A DNA stretch of 64,000 bases from JBBQTQ01 sp038213135 (GTDB lineage Bacteria; Actinomycetota; Thermoleophilia; Gaiellales; Gaiellaceae): positions 21,435 to 85,434 of the forward strand of contig JBBQTQ010000001.1 in the NCBI GenBank assembly GCA_038213135.1. The letters run 5' to 3'. Positions 63,207 through 64,000 of the stretch are shown piece after piece. Position 1 is the stretch's first letter; each line of letters starts with the position of its first letter. Under the pieces are notes generated by a model. That model ran no database searches, was not told the origin of the DNA, and worked only from the letters and a program-made list of their open reading frames with translations. The position numbers and the translations under genes were made by a program.

Positions 63207-64000
63207 TCAGTAGTCCGACTCGCCCCAGGTCTGCAGGCGCTCGCGCAGATCCCTGAGGAAGCGGCCCGCGAGCGCGCCGTCCACGAGCCGGTGGTCGTAC
63301 GTAAGCGTCAGGTTCATGATCGGCCGGATCGCGATTACGTCGTCGCCGAGCTCGTCCTGCACGACCCAAGGCCGCTTGACGACGGCGTAGGTGCCGAGGA
63401 TTCCGGCCTGCGGCTGGCTGATCACCGGAGTGCCGTGGAAGGTGCCGTAGCCGCCCGGGTTCGTGATCGTGAACGTGCCGCCCTGGACGTCCTCCGGCAG
63501 GAGCTTCTTGTCGCGAGCGCGGGCCGCGATCTCGGCGACCGAGCGCGCCATCCCCAGCAGGTTCAGACCCTCGGCATGCTTGACGACCGGGACGATCAGG
63601 CCCTTGCCGTCGGCGAGCTCGACCGCGAAGCCGAGGTTCACGTAGTTGCGCGTGACGATCTTGTCGCCGCGCATCTCGCCGTTGATCCAGGGGTAGTCGT
63701 GGAGTGTCTCGACGGTCGCCCGCGCGATGAAGGCCAGGTATGTGAGGTTGACGCCGTAGGAGGCCTGGTAGTCCTTCTTCAGCTTCGTCCGGATCGCCAC
63801 TACGCGGGCCATGTCGACCTCGATCGCGCTCGTGACGTGGGCCGAGGTGTCGAGCGATCGGCGCATGTGCTCGGCGATCCCCTTGCGCATCGCGGACATC
63901 GGTTCGAACTGTTCACCGGCGGCTGCCTCCACGGGCGGCTGCGACGGTGCCGGCGCAGCAGCCTGGGCGGCCGGAGCAGGTGCGGCCGATGGCGCCTGCG
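63207..64000 (-). CDS. Dihydrolipoamide acyltransferase (E2) catalytic domain, 5' part beyond window
   Basis: The visible 264 codons begin in a Pro-Ala-rich linker (positions 63930-64000) and continue with the catalytic domain: EPMSAMRKGIAEHMRRSLDTSAHVTSAIEVDM, VNLGFAVELADGKGLIVPVVKHAEGLNL, GGTFTITNPGGYGTFHGTPVISQPQAGILG and the active-site LTYDHRLVDGALAGRFL (catalytic His and Asp). This is the E2 of a 2-oxo acid dehydrogenase complex (pyruvate, branched-chain or oxoglutarate). The lipoyl and E1/E3-binding domains would be upstream, past the window edge. LipB and LipA encoded beside it would lipoylate it. Confidence 0.92.
   Translation of the reverse strand, partial: QAPSAAPAPAAQAAAPAPSQPPVEAAAGEQFEPMSAMRKGIAEHMRRSLDTSAHVTSAIEVDMARVVAIRTKLKKDYQASYGVNLTYLAFIARATVETLHDYPWINGEMRGDKIVTRNYVNLGFAVELADGKGLIVPVVKHAEGLNLLGMARSVAEIAARARDKKLLPEDVQGGTFTITNPGGYGTFHGTPVISQPQAGILGTYAVVKRPWVVQDELGDDVIAIRPIMNLTLTYDHRLVDGALAGRFLRDLRERLQTWGESDY

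Overview
The window is about 70% GC, densely packed, and reads as the chromosome of a high-GC Gram-positive bacterium. The class Thermoleophilia of the Actinomycetota (Gaiellales- or Solirubrobacterales-like) is my best guess. The basis is an actinobacterial-type FprA, a single 14-gene nuo operon with fused-free subunits, a Ccm/Hem island, two DUF1385 proteins, a DUF3107-like protein, many GTG/TTG starts, and a TANNNT -10 box 6-7 bases before many start codons. This placement is inference, not a measured phylogeny. No rRNA, CRISPR array, insertion sequence or prophage was seen. One tRNA (Phe, GAA) is present.

Layout. 0-4.5 kb: 3' end of an HtrA-type protease, an RsbW-like anti-sigma kinase, trehalose-6-phosphate synthase, moaC-mogA and a UbiA-type prenyltransferase. 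4.6-11 kb: cytochrome c and heme island (ccmA-ccmB-ccmC-ccmD-like, hemX/ccsA-like, hemA, hemC, hemD, then a SAM hydrolase family gene), tightly coupled. 11-19.7 kb: tRNA-Phe, a lone receiver domain protein, arginase, alpha/beta hydrolase, OsmC, a RarA-like ATPase with an altered Walker B, tryptophan 2,3-dioxygenase, a methyltransferase, an M20 peptidase, a DUF1385 protein and nicotinate phosphoribosyltransferase. 19.8-28 kb: a short FtsH-like protease, methylmalonyl-CoA epimerase, a DUF3107-like protein, a sigma factor, a degenerate YchF-like protein, a second DUF1385 protein, a GNAT acetyltransferase, a DMT transporter, a YhaM-like HD protein and DUF1015. 27.8-37 kb: a HepT/MntA toxin-antitoxin pair, an inositol-phosphatase family protein, a glycogen-debranching-like glucosidase, an ABC ATPase with its putative permease arranged tail to tail, Mrp, an MBL hydrolase and an MFS exporter. 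37-51.1 kb: complete nuoA-N on the minus strand. 51.2-55 kb: an IscA/ErpA protein, a MerB-like protein interrupted by an in-frame TGA, FprA and fumarase. 55-64 kb: secreted proteins around a suspicious head-to-head junction, Tag glycosylase, a PIN protein, lipA, a pair of membrane proteins, lipB and the catalytic end of an E2 acyltransferase.

How the genes fit together. The ccm/hem block makes heme and exports it for cytochrome c maturation. The nuo operon feeds the same respiratory chain, and MqnP-like UbiA would supply menaquinone. IscA/ErpA and Mrp load the many Fe-S clusters of Nuo and LipA. LipA and LipB lipoylate the E2 enzyme encoded next to them. MoaC and MogA make molybdenum cofactor.

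The most unusual observation is at 51679-52323. Two adjacent ORFs in the same frame together make one MerB-like organomercurial-lyase-family protein. The TGA separating them sits where MerB has its second catalytic cysteine, and it is followed at the right distance by a hairpin with a GGTC apical loop like the E. coli fdhF SECIS. This suggests a selenocysteine-containing MerB-family protein. Other points worth attention are the RarA-like ATPase lacking Walker B acidic residues, a YchF-like protein that has lost its GTPase motifs, widespread leaderless starts including several overlapping divergent promoters, and a pair of ~60-base repeat elements near 9.58 and 17.8 kb.
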